Counted from the stretch's first letter, positions 8,290 through 17,514 are shown. The stretch: DNA of 64,000 nucleotides from an uncultured Zoogloea sp. (GCA_937967645.1 CALBTT010000184.1:4297-68296); one strand, 5' to 3'. Notes: generated by a model not told the origin, from the letters alone. Translations and numbers: made by a program.

Positions 8290-11196
8290 TCAGGCCGCCG
8301 GGATGTTGAAGACGAAGCGGGCGCCCGACGGCACCGCCGCATCCAGCCAGAGCCGCCCGCCGTGGTTCTCGACGATGGTGCGGCTGATCGCCAGGCCCAT
8401 GCCCAGCCCGTCCTGCTTGGTCGAGAAGAAGGCGTCGAAGAGCTTGTCCCGCCCAGCCGCCGGCACCCCCGGCCCGTCATCCTGGACGGCGAAGAGCATG
8501 CCCGCCGCAGCATCCTCCCTGACCTCGATACGCAGCGTGTGGGCGCCCCCCGGCTGCTCGCGCATCGCATCCGCGGCGTTGACGATCAGGTTGAGGATGA
8601 CCTGCTGCAGCTGGACCGCGTCCGCCTGCAGCTCGGGCAGATCGTCGGGCAGGCTGAGTTCCACCTCGACGCCGGCATCGAGCAGCAGGGTCTGCAGCAT
8701 CAGCAGCAATTCATCCAGCAGGCGCGGCACGGCGATGCGCTCCCGCTTGATCTCCCCCGCCCGCAGGAACTTGCGGATGCGGGCGATCACCCCCGCCGCC
8801 AGGGTGGCGTCCCGGTTCACCCGATGCAGTGCCGCCACCACCTCGTCGTGGTTGGGCTGCGCCAGCGACAGCCAGCGCAGGGCTGCGTCGCTGTTGGTGA
8901 TGACGGCGGAGAGCGGCTGATTCACCTCGTGGGCGATGGACGCCACCAGTTCGCCCATGGTGGTGAAGCGCGACACCCGGGCCAGCTCCGAACGGGTGGC
9001 GGCCAGGGATTGCTCGCCTTCTTTCTTGGCGGTGATGTCCTCGACGATCACCGCCAGCATCGGCCCTTCCTGGTCCACCGCCGGGATGCGGGAGGCGCTG
9101 ACGTTGGCCCACAGGAAGCCGCCCCCCTTCTTCTCGTAGCGTTTCTGGATCTGGTAGCTGGGGCGTACCCCGTCGAACAGATCCTGCACGTTGATCTCGG
9201 TCCGGGAGCGCTGCGACTCTTCGGTGATCTCGATCAGGTTGACCCCGAGGATCTCGCTGCGCGAATAGCCCAGCATCTCCTGCAGGGCCGGGTTGGCGCT
9301 GAGGATGCGGCCATCCCGGTCGGCCAGGGCGATGCCCACGGCGGTGTTCTCGTAGAGGCCCAGCCAGCGGCGCTCGGACACCTGCAGGGCGAGCAGGCTC
9401 TTCTGCAGGGTCTTGCGGCTGTCCACCAGGCCGTTGGTGAGTTCGCAGATGTCCGACGCCTGGGAGTTCAGCTCCTTCTGCAGGATGTCCACGGTGCATT
9501 TCACTGCCACCAGGTTGCGCACCCGGGCCCGCAGCTCCTGGGGTGAGAAGGGTTTGGTCACGTAGTCCTGGACCAGCGCCTCGAGCAGGGTCTCGCGCAG
9601 CACGTCGTCGGCGCGGGCCGACAGGACCAGGATCGGCACCCGGGGGAAGTCCGGCGTGCCACGCAGGGCACGGATGAAGCGTTCGCCGTCGAAGCGCGGC
9701 ATCATCAGGTCGGTGATGATCAGGTCGGGCGGGTCGGCCAGCGCCGAGGCCAGGGCGGCCGCGCCGTCCTCCTCGAGGCTCACGTTGTACTCGTCGATCA
9801 GCACATCGAAGAGGAACAGGCGCAGGTCGGGGTTGTCCTCCACCACCAGCACCCGCGGCCGCCCGGCCCGGTTGGCCGGCAGGCGCAGGTCCGGTCCGCT
9901 GGTGGCGCCGTGGCTGTAGTCCGCGGGCAGCAGCGGGTCCTCGGCGGATTCGCGCACGAAGGCGCCATTGGGCGCCCGGATCGGGATCTCCACCTGGAAG
10001 ATCGCCCCGCCGCCGGGAGCGTCCACCACCACCACGGTGCCGCCGTGGAGCTCGACGAACTCCTTGACGATGTTGAGGCCGAGGCCACTGCCCATCGTCC
10101 CCTGCCCGGCCTCGGCCTGGGTGAAGCGGTCGAAGATCTGCGGTTTCATCAGGTCGGCGACGCCGGGCCCCGTGTCCTGCACGCTGACCAGGAAGCGGGC
10201 GTTCTGGATGCGCTCCAGGGTGCAGCTGATCCGCCCTCCGGCCGGGGTGAACTTGAAGGCATTGGCCAGCAGGTTGACCAGCACCCGGACGAACTTGACC
10301 CGGTCCACATCGGCATACAGCTCGCTCTCGCCCCGCACGCTGAGCTTGATCGAGCGTTCCTCGGCAACCTCCGCGAAGCTGGCGGCGATGTCCTGGGCCA
10401 TGGCGGTGAGGTTGGCGCACACATAGGCCATGGGCATCCGGTCCGCGTCGATGCGGGCCAGATCGAGCAGGTCATTGACCTGCTGCAGCAATGACTGGGC
10501 GTGGTGCTTGATGGTCTTGAGGCGGAAACGCTCTCGCTCGCCCAGGGCCGACTCCTCCTTGAGCAGCTGATCCACCGGCCCGAGGATCAGGGCCAGGGGG
10601 GTGCGCAGCTCGTGGCTGACATTGGCGAAGAACTTGGTCTTGAAGCCGTCGATCTGCCTGAGCCGCTCCAGCGCATTCTGCAGCTCGCCGTTCTTGCGCG
10701 TGAGTTCGGCGCTGATGGCGATCTTCTCGGTGATGTTGCGCCCCTCGGGCAGCAGGAAGGCCACCTCGCCGGCATCGTTCATGATGGGCGTCAGGGAGAA
10801 GTCGATGGAGATGGTCTTCTCGCCCTGCTGCTCGCCATAGACCTCGAAGTCGCAGCGCACGAAGCGGCCCTCGCGGGCCTCGGCGATCATCTCGCGGACG
10901 CGGACGCGCACCTCTTCCGACACCTCCCACCAGCGGGCGTGCCAGAAGGGCTTGCCCAGCACCTGCTCGAGGCACAGCCCGGCCCCGTCGAGGGCGGCCC
11001 GGTTGATCTCCAGCACGGTGCCGTCCACGTCCAGCAGGCCGAGGAACTGGTACATCGAGTCCAGGATGATCCGGGCCATCTTCTGCCGGCGGACATCCGG
11101 CGCATCGCCCGGGTCGAGGACGACCCCCCTCACGGAGGACCGTCCCGCGACGGCCCCGGACGGATCAGAAACGATAGGTGTAGTTGAGGGTCGCAT
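8290..11196 (-). CDS. tmoS: TodS/TmoS-like hybrid double sensor histidine kinase
   Basis: 968 residues with the rare TodS order: PAS 1 (about 40-160), histidine kinase 1 with His195 (SHELRTPLAL) and ATPase, receiver with Asp496 (ITDLMMP), PAS 2 (about 610-725), histidine kinase 2 with His756 (AHEVNQPLSA). These match TodS His190, Asp500 and His760 in place and order. In TodS the first PAS binds toluene and phosphate passes His-Asp-His to TodT; the same is expected here. No transmembrane helix, so it is cytosolic. The ATG at 11196 overlaps the end of the tmoX gene by 32 bases; an ATG at 11079 just before the PAS domain is an alternative start. Confidence 0.92.
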   Translation of the reverse strand: MRPSTTPIVSDPSGAVAGRSSVRGVVLDPGDAPDVRRQKMARIILDSMYQFLGLLDVDGTVLEINRAALDGAGLCLEQVLGKPFWHARWWEVSEEVRVRVREMIAEAREGRFVRCDFEVYGEQQGEKTISIDFSLTPIMNDAGEVAFLLPEGRNITEKIAISAELTRKNGELQNALERLRQIDGFKTKFFANVSHELRTPLALILGPVDQLLKEESALGERERFRLKTIKHHAQSLLQQVNDLLDLARIDADRMPMAYVCANLTAMAQDIAASFAEVAEERSIKLSVRGESELYADVDRVKFVRVLVNLLANAFKFTPAGGRISCTLERIQNARFLVSVQDTGPGVADLMKPQIFDRFTQAEAGQGTMGSGLGLNIVKEFVELHGGTVVVVDAPGGGAIFQVEIPIRAPNGAFVRESAEDPLLPADYSHGATSGPDLRLPANRAGRPRVLVVEDNPDLRLFLFDVLIDEYNVSLEEDGAAALASALADPPDLIITDLMMPRFDGERFIRALRGTPDFPRVPILVLSARADDVLRETLLEALVQDYVTKPFSPQELRARVRNLVAVKCTVDILQKELNSQASDICELTNGLVDSRKTLQKSLLALQVSERRWLGLYENTAVGIALADRDGRILSANPALQEMLGYSRSEILGVNLIEITEESQRSRTEINVQDLFDGVRPSYQIQKRYEKKGGGFLWANVSASRIPAVDQEGPMLAVIVEDITAKKEGEQSLAATRSELARVSRFTTMGELVASIAHEVNQPLSAVITNSDAALRWLSLAQPNHDEVVAALHRVNRDATLAAGVIARIRKFLRAGEIKRERIAVPRLLDELLLMLQTLLLDAGVEVELSLPDDLPELQADAVQLQQVILNLIVNAADAMREQPGGAHTLRIEVREDAAAGMLFAVQDDGPGVPAAGRDKLFDAFFSTKQDGLGMGLAISRTIVENHGGRLWLDAAVPSGARFVFNIPAA

Positions 11197-12541
11197 TGTC
11201 CTGGGAGTGGCTCACACGCATCGGTGCTGAGGTGTTGGGCAGGCTCGAATTGTCCATCCCGTCACTGAAGGCATGGGACCACGCAAAGTCCAGCCGGCTG
11301 GCCGGCGAGAAGGCATAGCCCAGGCCCGCCGACAGGTGCTTTCTCGGCGTGGCCGGGATCACCGCGAACAGGGTCGAGGAACGCAGGGCCTGCGCCGCAT
11401 AGCGCACCCCGGCACGCAGGGTGAGCTGCTCGCTCACCTGGTAGGCGCCGCCCACGGCCAGGATGGTCTGGTCCTTGTAGTCCTGGGGCAGGCGGATCTG
11501 CAGGTCACCGCCGCCATCGGCCTCGAAGGCCACCTTGATGTCCTTCATCACATTCTTCCAATACACCTGTGACACGTCGGCGGCAAGCATCAGCCTGTCG
11601 GTGACACGCTGGCGAACCCCGAGGTTGAGGGTGGCTGGCATCTGGAAGTCGCGGATGCGGATCTTGCCGGCCAGGGGGATCTGCCCGGCCACGCCGTCGA
11701 TGGCCGTGAGGGTGGCCCGGCCGGTCATGTCGGCCAGGTGGCTCTTGCTGGTGTAGGCCGCGCCCACCACCGTGTCCTCGGTCGCCTTGTAGACGAAGCC
11801 GACGCGCCCGGTGTAGCCCCAGGCATCCACCCCGCTGGCCAGCGGCTGGTTCTTGGTGAGGCTGAAATGCGCCCCGCGCAGGTCGGGCAGGCCGCCCAGC
11901 ACAGGGATCAGCGAACCGCTGGCCCGCTCGGCGCCGATCAGGCTGCCGACCTGGTCGGCCCCCAGCAGCAGGTTCAGGTTGAGGCCCTGCCACATGGCGT
12001 CGATGCTGCCGCCGATAGACAGCTTCTCGGTGGCCTGGAAGCTGGCGGCCAAGGGGATGTTGAGCACCAGCAGCCGGCTGGAGTTGTCGAGCCCGGTGTC
12101 GAGCCCTCCGCTGGCCCGCGACAGGAAGCTCGAACGGCCATACTCCGTGCCCAGCCCGCCCTGCGCAAAGGCGCCCACGCCGAAGGCCCAGTCACCAATC
12201 CGCCGGGTGTAGGCCGCCTCGGGCGCCATATAGGGCCCCCGGTTGTTGGAGTGGTTGCGCGACGACACCGACTCGCCGGTGGCCTTGTTGCGCACCTCGA
12301 TGTCGGTGGTCACCAGGTCGAGGCCAGCCGTCACCTCGCTGCCCTCCTTCATCAGCGACAGGGTCGCCGGGTTGGTCATCATGCCGGCGGCGCCGGTGTC
12401 GAGGGCCGTGGCCACACCGCCCATGGACCGCGACACGGCGCCGAAGCCTTCGAGGCGGAACACGTCGGTGGCGCAAGCCACCTGCACCGTGCCCATGCAG
12501 GCCAGGGCCACGGCGGCCGATACGATTCTGATTCTTGTCAT
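11165..12541 (-). CDS. tmoX: FadL/TodX-family outer-membrane hydrocarbon channel
   Basis: 458 residues. A signal peptide (1-24, ending ACA) precedes FRLEGFGAVSRSMGG and NPATLSLM, the N-terminal hatch region typical of FadL/TodX/XylN proteins, followed by a long beta-barrel region ending in YTYRF with the C-terminal Phe needed for barrel assembly. It would let hydrophobic arenes cross the outer membrane. ATG 12541 has GAGGAA upstream. Its place between tmoF and the tmoST pair, like tbuX after tbu genes and todX in tod, supports the role. Confidence 0.88.
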   Translation of the reverse strand: MTRIRIVSAAVALACMGTVQVACATDVFRLEGFGAVSRSMGGVATALDTGAAGMMTNPATLSLMKEGSEVTAGLDLVTTDIEVRNKATGESVSSRNHSNNRGPYMAPEAAYTRRIGDWAFGVGAFAQGGLGTEYGRSSFLSRASGGLDTGLDNSSRLLVLNIPLAASFQATEKLSIGGSIDAMWQGLNLNLLLGADQVGSLIGAERASGSLIPVLGGLPDLRGAHFSLTKNQPLASGVDAWGYTGRVGFVYKATEDTVVGAAYTSKSHLADMTGRATLTAIDGVAGQIPLAGKIRIRDFQMPATLNLGVRQRVTDRLMLAADVSQVYWKNVMKDIKVAFEADGGGDLQIRLPQDYKDQTILAVGGAYQVSEQLTLRAGVRYAAQALRSSTLFAVIPATPRKHLSAGLGYAFSPASRLDFAWSHAFSDGMDNSSLPNTSAPMRVSHSQDNATLNYTYRF

Positions 12542-12605
12542 GTCTTCCTCTTCCCCTTTGGTGGAATTCCTGCTGGCGCTTCTTTCCCCTGTCGTCGCAG
12601 GAGGT

Positions 12606-13622
12606 TCAGAAGAACCGGTCAAAGTGAATCTGCTCGAACGGCACCCGGTGGCCCACCATCAGCATCTCCTGCAGGGCCTGGGTCATCGGCGGCGGTCCGG
12701 CGAAGTAGAACTCGAAGCCGGGCAGCCCCCCCGGCAGGGTCCGCGTGAGCGCGTCATGCACGTAGCCGGTCTCGCCCTGCCAGGCCCCCTCGTCGCCCGG
12801 CAGCGAGACGACGGGGATGTAGTGGATGCGCTCGCCGAAGCCCTCCAGCTGGGCCAGCATGGCCTCGCCGCAGACATCCCGCGGCGTGCGGGCGCCGTAG
12901 AAGAAATACAACTTGCGGGTGGCCAGCAGGCCGGCCTCGGCGGCCCCGCGGGCGATGGAGATCATCGGCGCCAGCCCCGAGCCGCCAGCCACGCAGACGA
13001 TGTCCCGGGGCGCGGCGGTGCGCAGCCAGGCCACGCCATAAGGGCCGTCCAGCCCGATCTCATCGCCACAGGCCAGGCGGTCGAACAGCGCGTGGGTGCC
13101 CTGCCCGTGGGGCACCCGGCGAATCTGGAAGTGCCACTCGCCCTGGTCATTGGGGGTGTTGGACAGGGAATAGGCGCGCGATGCCGCCACCCCCGGCAGG
13201 TCGAGCATGGCGTACTGGCCGGGCAGGAAATCGGCCCGCCCCTCGGTGCGGAAGCGGAACTCACGCAGGTCGTGGGTGATGTCGGAGATTCCGGTCAGCC
13301 GCGCCCGCTGCCGCCCGGGCACCCGCAGCGGCACATACTCCGGCGCGCAGGCCGCCTTGATGCTGACGTCGCCCACGGCGCGGCACTGGCAGGCCAGGTG
13401 GCGCCCGCGCTGGCGGTCCCGCGCGGTCAGCCCGGGTGCGTCGGCCCACAAGGTCTCGACCTCGCCGCTGAGCAGGTCGAACTTGCAGCCGCCGCAGCCG
13501 CCGGAATTGCATTCGTAGGACAGGCCGACACCGGCCCGCAGGGCCGCGCGCAGGATGGTGTCGCCCTCGCCCTGGGCGAAGCGGGACCCGTCCCGCTCAT
13601 TGAGAATGACAGGAGTGTTCAC
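12606..13622 (-). CDS. tmoF: Toluene monooxygenase NADH oxidoreductase component
   Basis: 338 residues: plant-type 2Fe-2S ferredoxin domain (1-95, cysteines in ECNSGGCGGC and CQC), FAD domain with SRAYSLS (about 140-150), and NAD domain with AGGSGLAP. The C-terminus VPFEQIHFDRFF nearly equals that of TmoF. It passes electrons from NADH to the Rieske ferredoxin TmoC. It starts at GTG 13622 and is separated from tmoE by 138 bases with a hairpin, the largest gap in the operon. Confidence 0.92.
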   Translation of the reverse strand: MNTPVILNERDGSRFAQGEGDTILRAALRAGVGLSYECNSGGCGGCKFDLLSGEVETLWADAPGLTARDRQRGRHLACQCRAVGDVSIKAACAPEYVPLRVPGRQRARLTGISDITHDLREFRFRTEGRADFLPGQYAMLDLPGVAASRAYSLSNTPNDQGEWHFQIRRVPHGQGTHALFDRLACGDEIGLDGPYGVAWLRTAAPRDIVCVAGGSGLAPMISIARGAAEAGLLATRKLYFFYGARTPRDVCGEAMLAQLEGFGERIHYIPVVSLPGDEGAWQGETGYVHDALTRTLPGGLPGFEFYFAGPPPMTQALQEMLMVGHRVPFEQIHFDRFF

Positions 13623-13708
13623 TGGAGTACCTTCGTGCTGCGCACCGCGGTGCGGGCCTGCCTGGGGCGGCCCGACGCAGCGCTCATGGAGACTCGCGTC
13701 CGGAAGCG

Positions 13709-13740
13709 GGCGGTCCGGCCGTTCCAGGCACCGGACCGCC
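13709..13740. other. Intra-operon hairpin between tmoE and tmoF
   Basis: GGCGGTCCGG (13709-13718) and CCGGACCGCC (13731-13740) are exact inverted repeats. There is no T run, so it is more likely to affect mRNA stability or processing than to terminate fully. It may lower reductase output relative to the oxygenase subunits. Confidence 0.6.
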
Positions 13741-13760
13741 GCCGCGGGGGGGCGGTGGCG

Positions 13761-14747
13761 TCAGATGCCCAGCGACCGGCGGAACTCGCGGGTGGCCTGG
13801 CGGGCCGCGTTCACCGCATCCGGTGCGTCGGGCAGCGCGCCGCAGTAAGCCTCGATGGCCTTGTCGGCCAGCGGCGCCCAGCGGGCGACCCACTCGCGGA
13901 TCAGCTCGAGGTTGCCCGGCGTTTCGCTGGCCATGCGGACGAAGGCCGCCAGCCAGCGCCGGTGGCGTGCCGAGTCGATCAGCTGGGCATCGGTGAGCAG
14001 GCCCAGCAGGGTGTCGCCGTTGTGGCGGGCCGATTCACCCAAGGCCCGCAGGACGGACTCCTCGATGGCCGGCTTGGCCACCAGGTTGAGGACCACGATG
14101 GCCTCGCCCCAGTCCCACACCGTGAGCGTCCGCTCCATCAGCTCGCGGAAGCCCTGCCAGGCCACGTCGTTCTCCCAGTAATGGCGCTCGTCATTGCCGA
14201 AGCCCTTGTCGGGGAAGGCCAGGGACAGCTCCTTGGTGCGGTAGGCGGTGTGGCTGACCCAGCGCAGGCTGTCGGCCATCTGGAAGTAGTTGCAGTTGGT
14301 GATGGTGCTGGCCGGCGACACCTGCCCCACGTAGGCCGAGGCCATCTGCACCGTGTGGAAGAGGTAGCGGGCTGGGGCGTACAGGCGGGCCAGGGTCCCC
14401 GCCCAGCGCGCGTCCAGGGCGATGTCGTGCTCGCGCTGGTTGAACTGGTCGAAGAGGCCGAAGACGTAGGTCTCCTGGCCGTCCTGCATCATGTTGTAGG
14501 TGCGGTAGACCACCTCGTCCGGGTCGCGGAAGGCGTTCCAGTCGGCGTGCTTGAGGGCGGTGCCGAAGGTGTGCTTCTTGTACCACTCGTTCATGAACAT
14601 GCCCGGCGACAGCTCGTAGGGCGAGTCCGGGTCGCGGTCGTTGTAATGCAGGTTGGCGCTGACGATCTCGTATTCGCTCGGCTTGCGGCGCCGGGCGGCC
14701 AGGTGGCTCCAGGTCTTTTGCGGCTTCAGCACTTGAACTTCGGACAT
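13761..14747 (-). CDS. tmoE: Toluene monooxygenase hydroxylase beta subunit
   Basis: 328 residues, the usual length for TmoE/TouE. It has the ferritin-like fold of the beta subunit but no full diiron ligand set; it supports the (alpha-beta-gamma)2 hydroxylase. Recognisable segments are TWSHLAARRRKPSEYEIVSA at the N-terminus and YFQMADSLRWVSHTAYRTKE near the middle. Lies between tmoD and tmoF as in tmoABCDEF. Confidence 0.92.
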   Translation of the reverse strand: MSEVQVLKPQKTWSHLAARRRKPSEYEIVSANLHYNDRDPDSPYELSPGMFMNEWYKKHTFGTALKHADWNAFRDPDEVVYRTYNMMQDGQETYVFGLFDQFNQREHDIALDARWAGTLARLYAPARYLFHTVQMASAYVGQVSPASTITNCNYFQMADSLRWVSHTAYRTKELSLAFPDKGFGNDERHYWENDVAWQGFRELMERTLTVWDWGEAIVVLNLVAKPAIEESVLRALGESARHNGDTLLGLLTDAQLIDSARHRRWLAAFVRMASETPGNLELIREWVARWAPLADKAIEAYCGALPDAPDAVNAARQATREFRRSLGI

Positions 14748-14804
14748 TCTTGTCTCCTCGATTTTCTTTTCTGACTGGCGGTGTCGTGCGGCAGGCGCAA
14801 ACCG

Positions 14805-15119
14805 TCAGAGCTTCTTGGCGAAATAGAAGCGGACGGCCTCGTCGAGGCTCTCGATCTGGCCTGCGAAGGAGCTCAGGTCCACCTCCAGGTCGTTCATGCG
14901 GAAGGGGCGGCCTAGCTCTTCTTCGATGGTTTCCCGGCGCAGGATCATTTCGTGCTCGGTGTGGATGCGGATGTAGGCCCGCTTGTCCTCCACAAAGACT
15001 TCCTTGCCCGGGTTGTCGATACGGGCGGCCTCGATCACGGCGAGGGCCAGGTCGCCGGCGCGCATCACCGGGCCGACCATGTTGTTGTGATACGCCTGTG
15101 CAGATTGTGCAGTGCTCAT
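14805..15119 (-). CDS. tmoD: Toluene monooxygenase effector (coupling) protein
   Basis: 104 residues. NNMVGPVMRAGDLALAVIEA and the C-terminal half (RRETIEEELGRPF) match the MmoB/TmoD/DmpM effector family. The effector binds the hydroxylase and couples electron transfer to oxygen activation; it has no cofactor. ATG 15119 is preceded by AAGGAG. Order between tmoC and tmoE is conserved. Confidence 0.92.
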   Translation of the reverse strand: MSTAQSAQAYHNNMVGPVMRAGDLALAVIEAARIDNPGKEVFVEDKRAYIRIHTEHEMILRRETIEEELGRPFRMNDLEVDLSSFAGQIESLDEAVRFYFAKKL

Positions 15120-15148
15120 CGTTGTCTCCTTATGTGTGGCCGGGCGGA

Positions 15149-15484
15149 TCAGGAATGCGCGAACAGGGGCTCGATGCCTTCCGTGCTCACGTACACCTCG
15201 TCCGCCTCCACCCGCACCGGATACTCGGCGAGGGCACAGTCGTCGGGGTTGATGCCCTTCCCGGTGGTGGCATCGAACTGCCACAGATGGGCGCGGCAGA
15301 TGATCTTTTCGCCATCGAACTTGCCCTCGGAGAGGGCGATGTCCTGGTGCGGGCAGATCCCTTGAAATGCCTTGATCTCGCCCCCATCGGCACAGACCAG
15401 GAGGATGTCGTGGCCGTTGACGGTGTGGGGCTCCATCTCCCCTTCCCACAGGTCATCGACGCTGCATACCTTGGTGAAGCTCAT
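15149..15484 (-). CDS. tmoC: Toluene monooxygenase Rieske ferredoxin
   Basis: 111 residues. The Rieske 2Fe-2S ligands are Cys44/His46 (GICPHQDIAL) and Cys63/His66 (CRAHLW). It shuttles electrons from TmoF to the diiron hydroxylase. A Rieske ferredoxin is found in four-component toluene monooxygenases and is absent from the phenol hydroxylase encoded next door, which supports assigning this operon to the tmo type. Confidence 0.94.
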   Translation of the reverse strand: MSFTKVCSVDDLWEGEMEPHTVNGHDILLVCADGGEIKAFQGICPHQDIALSEGKFDGEKIICRAHLWQFDATTGKGINPDDCALAEYPVRVEADEVYVSTEGIEPLFAHS

Positions 15485-15500
15485 GTTCTGCTCCCGATCC

Positions 15501-15767
15501 TCAGCCGTGCGGCATCTGCCAGATGACTTCGACGGTCTCGGTCGGCTTGAGACCGGACTCGGCCACCTTCATGGTCCGGGGCAGGAACTCGTCGGCCCCC
15601 TGGCGACGGATGCGCAGGATGTGGCCGGGGCGGGCCCGCACGCGGCGGCCCACGGAATGCACGGCGGCGGCGGCGGCCACCTCGTCCATGGTGTTTTCGG
15701 TATCGACGGCGACCAGTTGCAGCACGAAGTCACCCTCGAAATTGGACGTCAATGGAAACAATGCCAT
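15501..15767 (-). CDS. tmoB: Toluene monooxygenase hydroxylase gamma subunit
   Basis: 88 residues, ubiquitin-like small subunit. The FPLTSNFEGDFVLQLVAVD start and MKVAESGLKPTETVEVI end match TmoB. Part of the hydroxylase complex. 67 bases separate it from tmoA, including a GC hairpin at 15797-15821. Confidence 0.92.
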   Translation of the reverse strand: MALFPLTSNFEGDFVLQLVAVDTENTMDEVAAAAAVHSVGRRVRARPGHILRIRRQGADEFLPRTMKVAESGLKPTETVEVIWQMPHG

Positions 15768-15796
15768 TTTGTGAATCTCCTCTATTCTCGGAAGCC

Positions 15797-15821
15797 GGCC
15801 AGCGCATCTCTGCGCGTGGCC
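15797..15821. other. Hairpin between tmoA and tmoB
   Basis: GGCCA-GCGCA and TGCGC-GTGGCC pair around a TCTC loop with one bulge. It lies in the 67-base gap in the tmo transcript and could stabilise the tmoA message; no T run follows. Confidence 0.45.
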
Positions 15822-15834
15822 GTGCCTTCAACTG

Positions 15835-17340
15835 TCAGCCGGCTTTACGGGTTTCGCGCAGCGCCCGGTAGACCTCGGCCCAGGCGTAGTTGTGGGCGTC
15901 GTCGCCCATTTCGCCCGGGGCGATGTTCATGTAGGCCAGGGCGCCTTCCAGGTTCATCGGCTGGATCATCCCGGCCAGGAAGCGGTCGACGATGCTCAGG
16001 TGGCCGGCGTAGCGCTCGGGCTCCTGCTCGAAGACCCAGCGATCCACTTCCGAACCAAAGTGGTACAGGCGCCCCTTGTATTCGAGGGGGTAGTCCTTGA
16101 CGTTCCAGTTCTTGCCCGGGGTGCCCAGGATCGGCAGCTGGCACATGTTGCAGACGTAGGGCAGGGTTTCCGGGTAGGCCAGGGCCATGTTTCCATCGAC
16201 CACGTTGTCGATGATCACGTCCCAGCACTGGCCCCAGGTGTCGTTCCAGCCGGGGTATTTCTCCTCCAGCCAGTCCCGTTCGGCCGGAGTCACGCCGGCA
16301 GCCGGGTTCCACCACACGGTCGGGCGCCAGTAGTAGGAGCCCAGGTGCATGCCGTGGTGGGTTTCAGCGATGTCCTTCAGGAAGATGTCCCAGTACCAAG
16401 GCAGTTCGAGGCCCATGTCGGTCAGGGCGCGCTCGAACTGGGCGACGATCCACTCCTCCATGAACTCCTTGAAGGACTGCTTGCGGTGCTCCAGGGGGGT
16501 GTAATAGTCCATGATCGGGCCGGTCAGCACCGAGAAGAGCTTCCAGGCGCCCCACACGGCGATATCCACGCGCTTCTGGGCCTCGGCCTTCTGGCCGTTC
16601 TCGATCAGGATCTTCAGCGCCGGGCCGCCGATCTGGGCATGGCGGGACTCGTCGGTCTGGATGCTCGAGATCAGGTTGGCGAAGGTGTGGTCCCCCGCCT
16701 CCGCCGCATCGGCCGCCAGGCCGAGGAACTGCATGTTGGTGAAGCCGGTCTCGAAGCTGAAGGTGAGCATGATCGAGACGCTGATGGCGTCCCGGGTCAT
16801 CATGATGTCGTCGAAGAAATGCCGGGCGGCGATCATGGCCCATTCATTGGTGTCGTAGGCCTTGAAGGCCCAGTCCATCTGACGGTCCTTGGACACATGC
16901 TCGTGGGGGAAATAGAGCTGCATCTGGCCATGCCGGATCTCGTCCATACAGCCCAGGGTGGACATGTTGCGCATCCCCGGCGCCTTGGAGAAACGCATCA
17001 TGCGGGCCTCGGCGCTGGCGGCCGCATATTCGCCGCGGGCGATGGCGCCATAGTGGGCCTTCATCACCGACTTCCAGCCCGGATCGGCATTCTCGAAGAT
17101 GCGGCTGCGCTCCAGGGCGGCCTTGACCGAATAGGCGCCGGCGTCCTTGTCGCGCTGGACCTTCACGTATTCCGGATAAGTCTGCTTGTAGGGCTCGTCG
17201 TATTTCTCCCAGGCGTTCTGCGGCAGACCGAAGGCGCCGGACAGCTGGGGCGGAAACAGCTCGTCTTCCGTTACATAGGTGGGGGTCCAGTTGGTCGACC
17301 TGGCCAGGTCGTACCAGTCCATCCGATTGAGTACAGCCAT
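15835..17340 (-). CDS. tmoA: Toluene monooxygenase hydroxylase alpha (diiron) subunit
   Basis: 501 residues. All six diiron ligands are present and keep the TmoA numbering: Glu104, Glu134, His137, Glu197, Glu231, His234; the active-site Thr201 in FSFETGFTNMQF is also there. It hydroxylates toluene or benzene ring carbon using O2. ATG 17340 has AAGGAG upstream, and the protein then starts like TmoA (DWYDLARSTNWTPTYVTEDE). Regiospecificity (2-, 3- or 4-position) cannot be assigned from these residues. First gene of tmoABCDEF-X-S-T, with a candidate TmoT site about 150 bases upstream. Confidence 0.95.
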   Translation of the reverse strand: MAVLNRMDWYDLARSTNWTPTYVTEDELFPPQLSGAFGLPQNAWEKYDEPYKQTYPEYVKVQRDKDAGAYSVKAALERSRIFENADPGWKSVMKAHYGAIARGEYAAASAEARMMRFSKAPGMRNMSTLGCMDEIRHGQMQLYFPHEHVSKDRQMDWAFKAYDTNEWAMIAARHFFDDIMMTRDAISVSIMLTFSFETGFTNMQFLGLAADAAEAGDHTFANLISSIQTDESRHAQIGGPALKILIENGQKAEAQKRVDIAVWGAWKLFSVLTGPIMDYYTPLEHRKQSFKEFMEEWIVAQFERALTDMGLELPWYWDIFLKDIAETHHGMHLGSYYWRPTVWWNPAAGVTPAERDWLEEKYPGWNDTWGQCWDVIIDNVVDGNMALAYPETLPYVCNMCQLPILGTPGKNWNVKDYPLEYKGRLYHFGSEVDRWVFEQEPERYAGHLSIVDRFLAGMIQPMNLEGALAYMNIAPGEMGDDAHNYAWAEVYRALRETRKAG

Positions 17341-17484
17341 CAACGTCTCCTTATTTGGCGGGATGCGGGAGCCCGATGGCCCCGTCACGCGGCAGGCGAT
17401 CTGTGTCGCCCGGGTCATACGGCGCGCCGCTGTTCAGTGGCAATCCGCATGAGCCAAAGTTATAAGGAAACGAGGGGTGGGGAT

Positions 17485-17502
17485 ATTAGACGAAGGTTTA
17501 GA
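17485..17502 (-). promoter_or_regulatory. Candidate TmoT (tod-box-like) site before tmoA
   Basis: On the minus strand TCTAAACCTTCGTCTAAT resembles the tod box known from TodT-regulated promoters (ATAAAC-N4-GTTTAT in form). It lies about 145-160 bases before tmoA in the 227-base gap after dmpP. The right half-site is imperfect. Confidence 0.5.
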
Positions 17503-17514
17503 GCATCACGTGAC

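Noticed and set aside
17400..17465. TTTGGC..ATTGCC before tmoA as a sigma54 promoter
   Set aside because: The GG and GC are 12 bases apart, not 10.
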